From assembly GCA_002733945.2 (NCBI GenBank), contig NVXO02000010.1, forward strand, positions 47,110-54,637: a stretch of DNA of 7,528 nt, read 5' to 3'. Both the position numbers and the translations under genes were made by a program. Source of the DNA: Sulfurimonas sp. GTDB taxonomy: Bacteria; Campylobacterota; Campylobacteria; Campylobacterales; Sulfurimonadaceae. The notes beneath the pieces are model-generated. The model made no database searches. It was not told the origin of the DNA and saw nothing but the letters and a program-made list of their open reading frames with translations. Below, in pieces: positions 1-6,882 of the stretch. Within the stretch, counting starts at the first letter, position 1. Each line of letters begins with the position of its first letter.

Positions 1-173
1 TCTAAGTCATACTCTTTATAGCGTTGATAAAGGTGGTTCATTAAAACTGCATATGCTTCTTTGTTGTTAAGTAATGTCGTGATGTCTTTAAAAACTATTC
101 CCTCTTTTGGAAAATCTTTTATGTCTCGAATAGACTCTTCTATGATTTTTCTTTCTGTATTGCTAAGTGTCAT
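1..173 (-). CDS. apt: adenine phosphoribosyltransferase, N-terminal part (cut by the window edge)
   Basis: Apt makes AMP from adenine and PRPP in the cytoplasm (purine salvage). Only the first 57 codons lie in the window; the gene continues past base 1. The N-terminus carries the Apt signature: an [18 protein letters not shown] stretch at about residues 15-32, matching the family pattern 'I..i.dFP.pGI.FkDIt.ll', followed by an LLNN/EAY segment. The PRPP-binding loop and catalytic residues would lie beyond the edge. The ATG at 171-173 is preceded by a strong AAGGAAGAG ribosome binding site, which overlaps the stop codon region of the upstream small gene (9-base gap). It is the last visible gene of the folD-lepB-M50-rpiB operon and probably shares its transcript. 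Seen: the motif and the RBS. Known: the family function. Inferred: operon membership. Confidence 0.9.
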   Translation of the reverse strand, partial: MTLSNTERKIIEESIRDIKDFPKEGIVFKDITTLLNNKEAYAVLMNHLYQRYKEYDL

Positions 174-182
174 ATCTCTTCC

Positions 183-515
183 TTATAATAATGCATCTAT
201 TCTGCTCTCAAGAGCTTTTATCTTACCGTTAAGTCTATCTGTTTCTTGTCTATGTTTGGAGTTTCTACCCTTTAAAACTTTAAGCTCATTTCTTAGCTTT
301 GTAAGTTCTTCTGAGAGTATATCGACATTACCAAGAGCACGTTGGAGTTGGATCTGGTACTTACGTATAAGTATTTCAGCTTCATGAAGTGTAAGCTTCA
401 TCATATCATTGCTACGTTGCTCTTTGTTTGTGATACTTTTAAAGTAGTACATCTTTACAAAGAGGTAAATGCAAACAATAGAAAGTATTGTAAGTAATGA
501 CCATTCCCAAAACAT
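183..515 (-). CDS. small membrane-anchored coiled-coil protein of unknown function
   Basis: I do not recognise a named family. The 110-residue protein begins with one hydrophobic segment (about residues 5-24, WSLLTILSIVCIYLFVKMYY) with few charges before it, so it is either a membrane anchor or an uncleaved signal anchor. After a basic/polar linker (residues 26-38), most of the rest (about 40-108) is charged and helical, with leucine/isoleucine spaced as in a coiled coil (e.g. ILSEELTKLRNELKVLKG near 66-83 and LNGKIKALESRIDALL at the end). The most likely picture is a single-pass protein projecting a coiled coil. The ATG at 513-515 follows an AAGGGAG ribosome binding site, and the gene sits 10 bases after rpiB and 9 before apt, so it is very probably expressed. 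Nothing links it to either neighbour's enzymology. Confidence 0.8.
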   Translation of the reverse strand: MFWEWSLLTILSIVCIYLFVKMYYFKSITNKEQRSNDMMKLTLHEAEILIRKYQIQLQRALGNVDILSEELTKLRNELKVLKGRNSKHRQETDRLNGKIKALESRIDALL

Positions 516-525
516 TAGTGCTCCC

Positions 526-957
526 TTAGTTTAGCTCAATCTTCTCTACCCGACCTGTATGTCGACCACCATCAAATGAGCCAGCAATCCAAGCATCGAG
601 AATAGACTCTGCAACACCTTTACCTACTATACGCTCACCAAAGCATAAAATATTTGCATCATTGTGTCCACGTGCTACTGTAGCAGTGTATGCATCATGA
701 CACAGAGCAGCACGAATATTCTCATGGCGATTTGCAGCCATACTCATACCGATACCAGATCCACAGATAAGTATACCGTGAGTTCCACTATTGTCTAAAA
801 CAGCAGTTGCAACTTTATGCGCATAATCTGGATAATCTACTCTGTCTTTAGAGTAAGGACCCATATCTTCAACTTCATGACCTTTTTCACGTAATAACGC
901 AACTGTATAATCTTTTAACTCTATTCCTGCATGATCTGTTGCAACAAAAAACTTCAT
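526..957 (-). CDS. rpiB: ribose-5-phosphate isomerase B
   Basis: RpiB interconverts ribose 5-phosphate and ribulose 5-phosphate in the non-oxidative pentose phosphate pathway (cytoplasm). The 143-residue length fits the RpiB/LacAB family. Visible motifs: ATDHAG at residues 6-11 (Asp8/His9 in the substrate-binding loop), GILICGSGIGMSMAANR at 61-77 with the catalytic-base cysteine Cys65 and the anion-hole glycine loop, and CHDAYTATVARGHNDANIL around 86-104 with His98. The GERIVG motif follows at about 107-112. Cys65 and His98 together point to RpiB rather than the galactose-6-phosphate isomerase subunits. The ATG at 955-957 has a textbook RBS (AGGAG at 963-967), which overlaps the stop codon of the protease gene 8 bases upstream. 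It is part of the folD-to-apt operon and supplies ribose 5-phosphate, the PRPP precursor that Apt uses. Confidence 0.96.
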   Translation of the reverse strand: MKFFVATDHAGIELKDYTVALLREKGHEVEDMGPYSKDRVDYPDYAHKVATAVLDNSGTHGILICGSGIGMSMAANRHENIRAALCHDAYTATVARGHNDANILCFGERIVGKGVAESILDAWIAGSFDGGRHTGRVEKIELN

Positions 958-965
958 ATTTTCTC

Positions 966-1643
966 CTAAGAAAGTAGTAAACCCAGAACGGTTCGAACTG
1001 GTAAAAATAGGACATAGTCCTTAATCGGTGTCATTAAAATAACGAGTACTATGATGATTCCATAACGTTCGTTTTTATAAAAAAACTCTGCGATTGTATT
1101 TATCTTGTATTTTAATGCAAGGTGCATTAAAAAGTGAGCACCATCAAACTGTGGAACAGGGAGAAGGTTGAAAACCCCTAGAACTACATTTATTACAAGT
1201 AGTTGGAATACAAATATATATGCAAACATATACATAAATGAATCAGCATTTGTGGGTTGATTCATAGCAATTACAGCTATCGAAGCAAATGCAGCCATAG
1301 TGAAGTTATATACTATTCCCGCTAAGTCTACTTGCATTGCTGCGTTGTATCCACCGTTTCGTATCACTGTACCTGTGTTTATAGGGACAGGTTTTGCCCA
1401 ACCAAACAAAAATCCACTCTCAGCACCAAATAACATTGGTAAAAAGTACATACTTACTGGAACGATAATAGTACCTACTAAATCAACATGGCTAATAGGG
1501 TTTATAGTTAAACGCCCTGCATTTTTTGCAGTTGTGTCTTTGTACATATATGCAACCCATCCATGCATGATTTCATGTCCAATGATAGCGACTGCTAGTG
1601 CTAAAATAGTAGCTACTATCTCAAGTATATTAAGTAATTCCAT
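966..1643 (-). CDS. site-2-protease-like membrane metalloprotease (peptidase M50 family)
   Basis: An integral-membrane zinc protease of the M50 family, in the short Rip/YwhC-like group without PDZ or CBS domains; such proteins cleave substrates within the membrane. The 225-residue protein has the zinc motif HEIMH at residues 23-27 (His23, Glu24, His27) inside its first TM segment. A second conserved block, FNLLPVPQFDG, lies at 158-168, with Asp167 as the third metal ligand. A family-typical GRLTINPISHVDLVGTI stretch covers about 43-59, and further TM segments lie near 56-72, 108-127, 140-161 and at the C-terminus. I chose the ATG at 1641-1643 because it places HExxH at the usual distance from the N-terminus. 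The frame stays open to a TTG at 1686-1688, but that would add a polar, unrelated 15-residue leader inside lepB. The gene overlaps lepB by 14 bases, which suggests translational coupling; its RBS is weak. The substrate is unknown. Confidence 0.92.
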   Translation of the reverse strand: MELLNILEIVATILALAVAIIGHEIMHGWVAYMYKDTTAKNAGRLTINPISHVDLVGTIIVPVSMYFLPMLFGAESGFLFGWAKPVPINTGTVIRNGGYNAAMQVDLAGIVYNFTMAAFASIAVIAMNQPTNADSFMYMFAYIFVFQLLVINVVLGVFNLLPVPQFDGAHFLMHLALKYKINTIAEFFYKNERYGIIIVLVILMTPIKDYVLFLPVRTVLGLLLS

Positions 1644-2439
1644 GGAAATCTTTGTCTGTACGTATGCGCTCTTCTCTTGCTTTGTCAAGGTAAGGAGCCT
1701 GCTCTAAATCTGTTGGAGTTTTCCCCATTCTATCCCATCTGATTTCCCAGTTCTCATCAATAGAGAAGTAGATAAACCAAGGTGTACCTTCGATGTTGTC
1801 ATAAGGGACACTTCCCCAAAAACGGCTATCGTTTGAGTGGTCACGGTTGTCACCCATCATAAAGTAGTGCTCTTTTTCTACTTTGAGAGGATTAACATAA
1901 AAAAGAGGCCTTGGATATCTGTTATTGTTTATGATTTTTTCATCATGGTGAATACCAGAATGCTCTTTCATATAAGGATTTTTAACCCAAAGTTTTTCTT
2001 GATATACAGCTATCTCAAAACCTTGATAATGCTCTTTAATCCATGCATCACCTTCTCTGAAGTGGATAAATAGATTTTTCTCAGCTACAAACAGTTCATC
2101 TTCTGGAAGTGCAACACAGCGTTTAACAAAGTGCTGTTTAATATTTCCTGGATAGCGAAAGATAACGATGTCACCGCGCTCAGGTTTGTCACCATCTATC
2201 AAACGCAGGTCATCACTCCAAGGCATGATTGACATCTCTAAAAATGGAATATGGGGCATAGAAACTCCATATGCAAACTTCTTAGCAAAAAGGTGATCAC
2301 CTATGAGAAGAGAGTCTTTCATACTTCCACTAGGGATACGAAATGCTTGTGCTATAAAAAATATAACAAAAAGAACTATAATAACTGTACCAGTCCAAGA
2401 GTTTGAAAATCTATATGCTTTTTTTAATACTTCTTTCAT
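1630..2439 (-). CDS. lepB: signal peptidase I
   Basis: LepB removes signal peptides from exported preproteins at the outer face of the inner membrane, using a Ser/Lys dyad. The 269-residue protein has one N-terminal TM segment (about 17-33), directly followed by box B, IPSGSMKDSLLIGDHLF, with nucleophile Ser39. Box C/D is RGDIVIFRYPG then FVKRCVALPED, with general base Lys106. Box E is MGDNRDHSNDSRFWGSVP at 195-212. With one TM anchor and a catalytic domain interrupted by an insertion (about 120-185), it resembles the single-anchor enzymes of Campylobacter and Helicobacter rather than the two-TM E. coli form. The ATG at 2437-2439 follows the folD stop codon with no gap. Its ribosome binding site is only a purine-rich AAGAAG inside the folD end, so translation is probably coupled. 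It would process the secreted cytochrome at 6544. Confidence 0.97.
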   Translation of the reverse strand: MKEVLKKAYRFSNSWTGTVIIVLFVIFFIAQAFRIPSGSMKDSLLIGDHLFAKKFAYGVSMPHIPFLEMSIMPWSDDLRLIDGDKPERGDIVIFRYPGNIKQHFVKRCVALPEDELFVAEKNLFIHFREGDAWIKEHYQGFEIAVYQEKLWVKNPYMKEHSGIHHDEKIINNNRYPRPLFYVNPLKVEKEHYFMMGDNRDHSNDSRFWGSVPYDNIEGTPWFIYFSIDENWEIRWDRMGKTPTDLEQAPYLDKAREERIRTDKDFHGIT

Positions 2440-3303
2440 TTAGTCTAACTTCTTTTTTTGTGCATTTATTTTTGCAGATTTGAGTGTGTTACTCAAAAGC
2501 ATAGCAATAGTCATCGGACCAACTCCACCAGGACTTGGAGTGATGTATGAACTTTTTTTACTTACAGCTTCAAAGTCTACATCACCTACTAGTTTACCCT
2601 CGGTAGTTCTACTCACACCGATATCTACGATGACAACATCGTCTTTTACCATATCTGGAGTTATAAGGTTAATCACACCAACACCTACAAAAATCATGTC
2701 AGCGTTTAGTGTATGGCGTTTAAGGTCATCCGTATGTATGTGACAAATTTCAACTGTTGCTTCTGCGTTTAAGAGTAGAGATGCCATTGGTTTTCCAACG
2801 ATGTTAGATGCTCCAACTACTACACAGTTTTTGCCCTTAACATCAATGTCATACTCTTCTAAAAGTTTCATAACACCAAGAGGAGTACAAGGTACAAAAC
2901 CATCTAGGTTAGTAACAAGACGACCTACATTAAAGGGATGAAAACCATCAACGTCTTTACTTGGTTCTACAAGCTCAAGGAGTTTAGTTGTGTCTATTTG
3001 CGCGGGAAGGGGAAGTTGTATAAGAATACCATCAATACTCGGATTTTCATTCATACTGATGATAGTACGTTCAATCGCTTCTTGAGAGATATTTTCAGGC
3101 ATATCGTGAGTTACAGAGTAAAAACCTACACGGTCACATGCTTTCTTTTTCATACCAACATAAGTAGCACTTGCTGGATCTTGACCTACAAGCACAACTG
3201 CTAGACCTGGTGTACAACCACAATGTTCTTTGAGTTTTTTTACTTCATCTGTAATTTGAAGTTCTATTTTTTTTGAAAGTTTTCTTCCATCAAGTAACTG
3301 CAT
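2440..3303 (-). CDS. folD: bifunctional methylenetetrahydrofolate dehydrogenase / methenyltetrahydrofolate cyclohydrolase
   Basis: FolD converts 5,10-methylene-THF to methenyl-THF (NADP-linked) and then to 10-formyl-THF in the cytoplasm, supplying purine and formyl-Met-tRNA synthesis. Its 287 residues match the usual family length. The catalytic domain shows TYVGMKKKACDRVG at 47-60, with Tyr48 and Lys52 equivalent to E. coli Tyr52 and Lys56. DGILIQLPLP at 91-100 carries Gln96, and KDVDGFHP lies at 116-123. The nucleotide-binding domain has VVVGASNIVGKPMA at about 159-172, and the C-terminus has the signature PGGVGPMTIAMLL. The ATG at 3301-3303 is preceded by GGGG about 7 bases upstream and by a clear promoter. 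It is the first gene of the operon; lepB starts on the base after its stop codon. Confidence 0.97.
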   Translation of the reverse strand: MQLLDGRKLSKKIELQITDEVKKLKEHCGCTPGLAVVLVGQDPASATYVGMKKKACDRVGFYSVTHDMPENISQEAIERTIISMNENPSIDGILIQLPLPAQIDTTKLLELVEPSKDVDGFHPFNVGRLVTNLDGFVPCTPLGVMKLLEEYDIDVKGKNCVVVGASNIVGKPMASLLLNAEATVEICHIHTDDLKRHTLNADMIFVGVGVINLITPDMVKDDVVIVDIGVSRTTEGKLVGDVDFEAVSKKSSYITPSPGGVGPMTIAMLLSNTLKSAKINAQKKKLD

Positions 3304-3330
3304 TTAAACCCCATAAATATTATTTTTGCT

Positions 3331-3336
3331 ATTATA
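3331..3336 (-). promoter_or_regulatory. probable -10 box of the folD operon promoter
   Basis: On the minus strand a perfect TATAAT is preceded by GGG and sits 27 bases upstream of the folD ATG. No -35 TTGACA-like hexamer is present at the expected spacing; the upstream DNA is T/A-rich (ATTATTTTAAAA). That is the usual look of vegetative sigma promoters in Campylobacterota. The predicted start would be near 3323-3325, giving a leader of about 20 bases. It lies immediately downstream of the two-component genes, so the folD operon probably has its own transcript. Confidence 0.7.
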
Positions 3337-3343
3337 CCCTTTT

Positions 3344-3388
3344 AAAATAATATTAGGCTAATAGGGGGATGTTAAAGATGCTAGCCTA
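3344..3388 (-). terminator. possible weak terminator after the response-regulator gene
   Basis: On the minus strand TAGGCTA (3382-3388, including the regulator's TAG stop) is followed by a 21-base loop, its exact complement TAGCCTA (3354-3360), and then an A/T-rich stretch with TATTATTTT. The 7-bp stem with a 21-base loop is poor for an intrinsic terminator. Its position between the regulator stop and the folD promoter is nonetheless suitable. This is an inverted repeat seen by eye; function is inferred. Confidence 0.3.
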
Positions 3389-5082
3389 TGTAGCTTCTTT
3401 TGGTTTTCCTAGGTAATATCCTTGAACAAACTCTATTCCTAGTTCTTTAACTGTATTATATACTTTTTCATCGCATACAAACTCTGCAACAACTTTAAAC
3501 CCTTTCTCTTTAGCAAATGTTTGGATTGTTTTAACAACTGTCTGACTATCACGGGAATCAGGTAAGTTTTTTATAAAAGAACCATCTATTTTTAAGGTTG
3601 TAATAGGAAGAAATCCTGTTTGTCCAAAATTAGAGCATTGCACTCCAAAATCATCTATAATAAATTCAATTCCAAGTGCATGAATTTTTTTAACTTTTTT
3701 TCTATTTTTATAGATCTATCTATAGTATTGTATTCGAGTATTTCTAAGGATAGTAGTCTGGGGTCAGTATCATACTCTTTAATTGTGGATTCAATATAGG
3801 GTAGTAAATCTTCATTATTAAATTCACTATCACCAATGTTTATGCTGTATTTATTCCTATTTTTACTTGATAAGCGACATCCCTCTCTGAACATAAATTT
3901 AAATATATTATAAAGATTTCCACTATGCTTGGCAGCACAAAGAAAATCTAATGGAGGATAAATAGTCGCTTCATGCCTTAATCGCACAAGAAGTTCATAC
4001 TTTTCTATACTTTTATCTTGAGTATTGAGTATAGGTTGAGCATATGCAATCATATTGTCATGTTTAAGTGCATACTCAATAATTGGTGCCCATTTGTTAG
4101 TATTACTTATCTGTTGTATTATTTTTAAATCACTAGAGTAGTACTGAATCTTATTTTTACCTGTACTTCGAGCTTCTTTTAGTGCTAGTTCTGCTTTTCT
4201 AACTATGTCAGTATCTGTTTGGTGTGCAACACCAATGGTTGTTTGGATGGTTGTATTGAAGTTATTTGTTACGATGTTGAGTTGTGAAATATCTTTTTTG
4301 ATATTTTTTACTATTTCAATGATATCATTAAGGTTCTCTTGTATTGTAACTAATGCAAACAAATCATTATTTAGATGGTATATTTTAAAGTCATGGCTAT
4401 ACATTGAGGTTAGAAAACCTCCCAACTCTTTGAGAACAAAATCTCCAACAAGATAACCGTTGGTGTCATTTATACTACTAAACCCAACTATATCTATAAG
4501 TATCAAAGTATGGTTTGATTGATTTGAAAAATCTTCAATAAATTTGATTCGATTTGGTAACATTGTAAGTGCATTTGTCGTTAACTGTTTATATGTGTCT
4601 TCATACTTATTTTGCAGTTCAATGAGTTGTTCATATTGTTTTATTGAAGAGCGAATTGTTGTATATAAACGTTCAACTGTGAGTTCTGTTTTCTCTTTAA
4701 AATCATTTATATCGTAGTGCTGTATCACTTGCATCTGTGGAAAGTCATTTGCTTGTCCGGTTCTTATAACGAGACGTATTATTTTGTTTTTAAGCTTATT
4801 CCTAATGTACTCAACTAAATCGAGACCTGCTTTAGGAGTCTCCATCACTACATCTATAAGTGCTAGTGCTATATCTGGATTATTATCTAAAATATCTCTA
4901 GCCTCTTTAGCACTATATACAGAAAAAATCTGAAGTTTAAAACCTGAAAATTCCATTGCATTAATGGCGATATTTGTCACATCATGTACTGATTGATCAT
5001 CATCAATAATTAAAATTTTATGTACTGGAATATTGTCTATTGAGTTACTTATAGTTTTCTTCGCAAAGCTAATATTTGGCAT
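3386..5082 (-). pseudogene. response regulator with receiver, degenerate GGDEF and EAL domains; out of frame inside EAL
   Basis: Two reading frames together make one protein of about 565 residues. The zero frame (3655-5082, 475 aa) opens with a receiver domain: acidic pocket Asp27-Asp29, phosphoacceptor Asp77 in ALIDVVMET, Thr108 in RTGQ, and a YDINDFKEKTEL segment as in receivers usually joined to DUF3369, which is absent here. A GGDEF-like domain follows (ALTMLPNR at 171-178), but the signature is NNDLF at 238-242, so cyclase activity is unlikely. The EAL domain starts near 345, with Glu363 (YELLVRL), Asn415 and Glu447. The zero frame then ends in 12 unrelated residues. From about 3693 the -1 frame supplies the rest: IIDDFG, LKIDGSFI, VVAEFV, FVQGYYLGKP, stop at 3386. 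The repaired domain keeps every expected catalytic residue, consistent with a c-di-GMP phosphodiesterase. The ATG has an AAGGGA RBS, 2 bases after the kinase's ancestral stop. A sequencing error or real frameshifting remain alternatives to mutation. Confidence 0.85.
3685..3701 (-). other. tandem A7 runs at the frame break; two -1 slippery heptamers in the zero frame
   Basis: On the minus strand the codons are GAA AAA AAG TTA AAA AAA TTC. The zero frame therefore contains A_AAA_AAG (3694-3700, the dnaX-type slippery heptamer) and, 2 bases later, A_AAA_AAA (3685-3691). A -1 slip at either leads into the frame that completes the EAL domain. Each run is 7 A long, and one extra A in either would also restore the frame. 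I see no strong Shine-Dalgarno-like stimulator upstream and no obvious strong hairpin immediately downstream. The site itself is certain; its function is not. Confidence 0.6.
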
Positions 5083-5084
5083 GT

Positions 5085-6415
5085 TTATCCCTTTATATGT
5101 GTTGTATCTAAAATAATATCAAAGCCAAGACCATGCGGTAATATTTTTACTATATTCATACTACCCTTGAGTTTTTGAGTTACAAGGTTATATACGATGT
5201 TCATTCCTAAACCACTTCCACCTTGACTAAGAATACATCATTATCAACTTTGGATGATATTTCTATAATATGCTCTTTATATCCCAGGGTACTTTCTCTG
5301 ACTTTGTCATCATCAAAGCCATGAGTAATCGAATTTAAAATAAGGTTAGTGAGTATTTGAGAGAAGGTACCTGGGTAACTATCTAGTTCAATATTTTCAT
5401 CGATATTGTTTACAACTCTTACTTGTTTAGTTTTTATAGGGTTTTGAAGGCTCATTATTAGGTTGTCAATATAGTCTTTTAGTATAAATTCGCGTTTATC
5501 TTCAAAATGTTGATCTACTGAAATGTCTTTAAATGACTTGATAAGAGTAGCGGCATTATTAAGGCGTTCATTTATTGTTTGGCTCAGTTTATCTATGATG
5601 CTTATTGAACCAAGAAGAGCCTCTTCTGTTAAAGTCTCAGCATGATAGTTGTCTTTCATCTTTTTTATTTCATGGTTGATTTGAGAAACACCTGTTAGGC
5701 CAACACCAAGAGGGGTGTTTACCTCATGTGCTACACCAGATACGAGTGAATCAAGTGATGCCATCCTCTCTGACTCAACAAGTTGGTCTTTTGCTTTTTT
5801 AAGTTCTTCGAGACTCTCTTTTAGTTTATACCTTGCATCTTCTTCACTACTTACAAAATAATAATAAAGGGAAAAGATAATTGAAATAGTCGTAATAAAA
5901 TTTACAACAAAAAATAGTATAACATATGATTGGGACAAGCCAAGGTCATATACTTTTGCATCAGAATCTACAATACCACTAGTAATTACTACGATAATAA
6001 AGAAAAATAACCATACAATGCTAGCTTTTTTATCTCTAAGAGTAAAACTACCAAAAACAGCGATGACAGACCAAAGAACATTTCCACCACTAGAAACAAA
6101 ACCTCCTAAAAAGTATTGAAAGAAAAATGGAAGTATGAGGGAGATAAGTATCTGAATTTTTTGTGCAATAAAAAAATTCTTTGTTTTATAAAGAAATAAG
6201 AAATTTAGAATTGTGATTGAAATATAGCCAAAAGGTATACTAGCAGCAAGATAGAGATCGAAAAAAAGACAAAATGTCCCCCACATGAGTCCACCACAAC
6301 TCATAAGTAGACCCATATATATCAAAAATCCATGTTGTCGACTCTCTTCTTCGGTGCTAAACTCTGTATCTGCAATAGTTAAAATACGAGCAAGTGATTT
6401 GAAATGAAATGCCAT
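5085..6415 (-). pseudogene. six-TM sensor histidine kinase with an internal deletion in its ATPase domain
   Basis: An inner-membrane sensor kinase that would phosphorylate the regulator encoded next to it. Six TM segments lie at about 30-52, 55-76, 87-106, 112-125, 133-149 and 163-188, with little periplasmic sequence; then comes a charged helix (190-216) and the dimerisation/phosphoacceptor domain with His230 in GVAHEVNTPLGVG. The ATPase domain has an N box (NLILNSITHGF, 357-367), but after VFLVKVE the expected D/G1 box (DxGxG) and F box are absent. The zero frame stops at 5207 (402 aa). In the -1 frame, from 5222 to the stop at 5085, 45 intact codons encode the G2 box (GGSGLGMNIVYN) and the natural C-terminus, ending 2 bases before the regulator's ATG. 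The deletion must be 3n+1 bases; about 26 missing residues (79-82 bases) would fit the family. Without these boxes, ATP binding and autophosphorylation are very unlikely. The ATG has only a weak RBS (GGGC). Confidence 0.85.
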
Positions 6416-6446
6416 GTAGCCCAGTATAATATTTATTTATATATGC

Positions 6447-6452
6447 ATTATA
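6447..6452 (-). promoter_or_regulatory. probable -10 box for the kinase-regulator genes
   Basis: A perfect TATAAT on the minus strand lies 31 bases upstream of the kinase ATG. A T-rich stretch (TTTCTTAAAGCTTTTACTC) precedes it and there is no good -35 match. A second weaker candidate (TATACT) is only about 7 bases from the ATG and would leave almost no leader. Promoter context is reasonable, but A/T-rich DNA gives such matches by chance. Confidence 0.45.
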
Positions 6453-6510
6453 TTGAGTAAAAGCTTTAAGAAACCAAAAATAGTGCAGGGGTCATTAATA
6501 ATGTTTTTGT

Positions 6511-6516
6511 TATCAT
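6511..6516 (+). promoter_or_regulatory. candidate -10 box (TATCAT) for the cytochrome-lyase genes
   Basis: TATCAT, preceded by a run of T (TTTTTG), sits 27 bases upstream of the cytochrome ATG. It is one mismatch from TATAAT and has the same spacing as the folD promoter. There is no convincing -35 element, and TATAAA at 6522-6527 is an alternative. Position supports it more than sequence does. Confidence 0.3.
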
Positions 6517-6543
6517 GTCCTTATAAATAACCTTAGGCTCATA

Positions 6544-6882
6544 ATGAAATTACTACTCTTTTTAATCTTACCACTTTATCTCTTTGCAACTAGTAGTTTT
6601 ATAACACCAACTGAGTATGCCTCACAACTCTACAAAAACCCTCGTGGCATCGGTTGTCAAAAATGTCATGGTGACAACGGAGAAGGAAAACTCATCGCCA
6701 AATACAAGCATAAAGGCAAGCAAAGAAGCTTTAGAGCACCCATGATAAATACTATAAGCTACAATGAATTTTACAAGGCACTTAATCGACGTAAAAATGG
6801 AATGCCACGTTACTTTTTAACAGATAAAGAGATAGCTGCACTCTACCTTCATCTACATAAAAATGATAAAAAGAAAAAATAG
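6544..6882 (+). CDS. small secreted monohaem cytochrome c
   Basis: A periplasmic class I-like cytochrome c of 112 residues, most likely a soluble electron carrier; its partner is unknown. A signal peptide is clear: Lys2, a hydrophobic core (LLLFLILPLYLF) and probable cleavage after Ala15 (LFA-TS), giving a mature chain of about 97 residues. The haem site is CQKCH at 38-42, followed by GDNGEGK, as in cytochromes of the c551/c553 and cbb3-subunit-III type. The likely axial methionine is Met87 in RKNGMPRYFLT, and the C-terminal helix (DKEIAALYLHLHK) is typical of the fold. The tail is lysine-rich (KNDKKKK). The ATG has TTAGG 6 bases upstream. The gene is divergent from the kinase and its stop overlaps the next gene's start by one base (TAGTG), so the two are probably cotranscribed. 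It would need LepB for processing and a cytochrome c maturation system located elsewhere. Confidence 0.92.
   Translation: MKLLLFLILPLYLFATSSFITPTEYASQLYKNPRGIGCQKCHGDNGEGKLIAKYKHKGKQRSFRAPMINTISYNEFYKALNRRKNGMPRYFLTDKEIAALYLHLHKNDKKKK

Noticed and set aside
1641..1688. Longer form of the M50 protease beginning at 1688
   Set aside because: That start is a TTG inside lepB and adds 15 polar residues before the first membrane segment; the ATG at 1641-1643 gives the normal family N-terminus.
1300..1707. Plus-strand open frames across the left 5 kb (also at 61-387, 1837-2073, 2480-2743, 2938-3204 and 4205-4456)
   Set aside because: Each lies opposite a well-supported minus-strand gene, and their translations have no recognisable motifs.
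3386..3643. A separate 85-residue gene for the C-terminal EAL fragment
   Set aside because: Its apparent start is a GTG that is simply the Val after DDFG; the coding frame continues upstream to the A-runs, so it is the tail of the regulator gene.
5207..5230. Programmed -1 frameshift in the kinase like that proposed for the regulator
   Set aside because: There is no slippery heptamer, and even a perfect shift would leave out the D/G1 and F boxes, so a deletion explains it better.
6416..6543. A small RNA or extra small gene in the divergent intergenic region
   Set aside because: I found only A/T-rich DNA with promoter-like boxes; no stable hairpin with a T-run and no ORF with a ribosome binding site.
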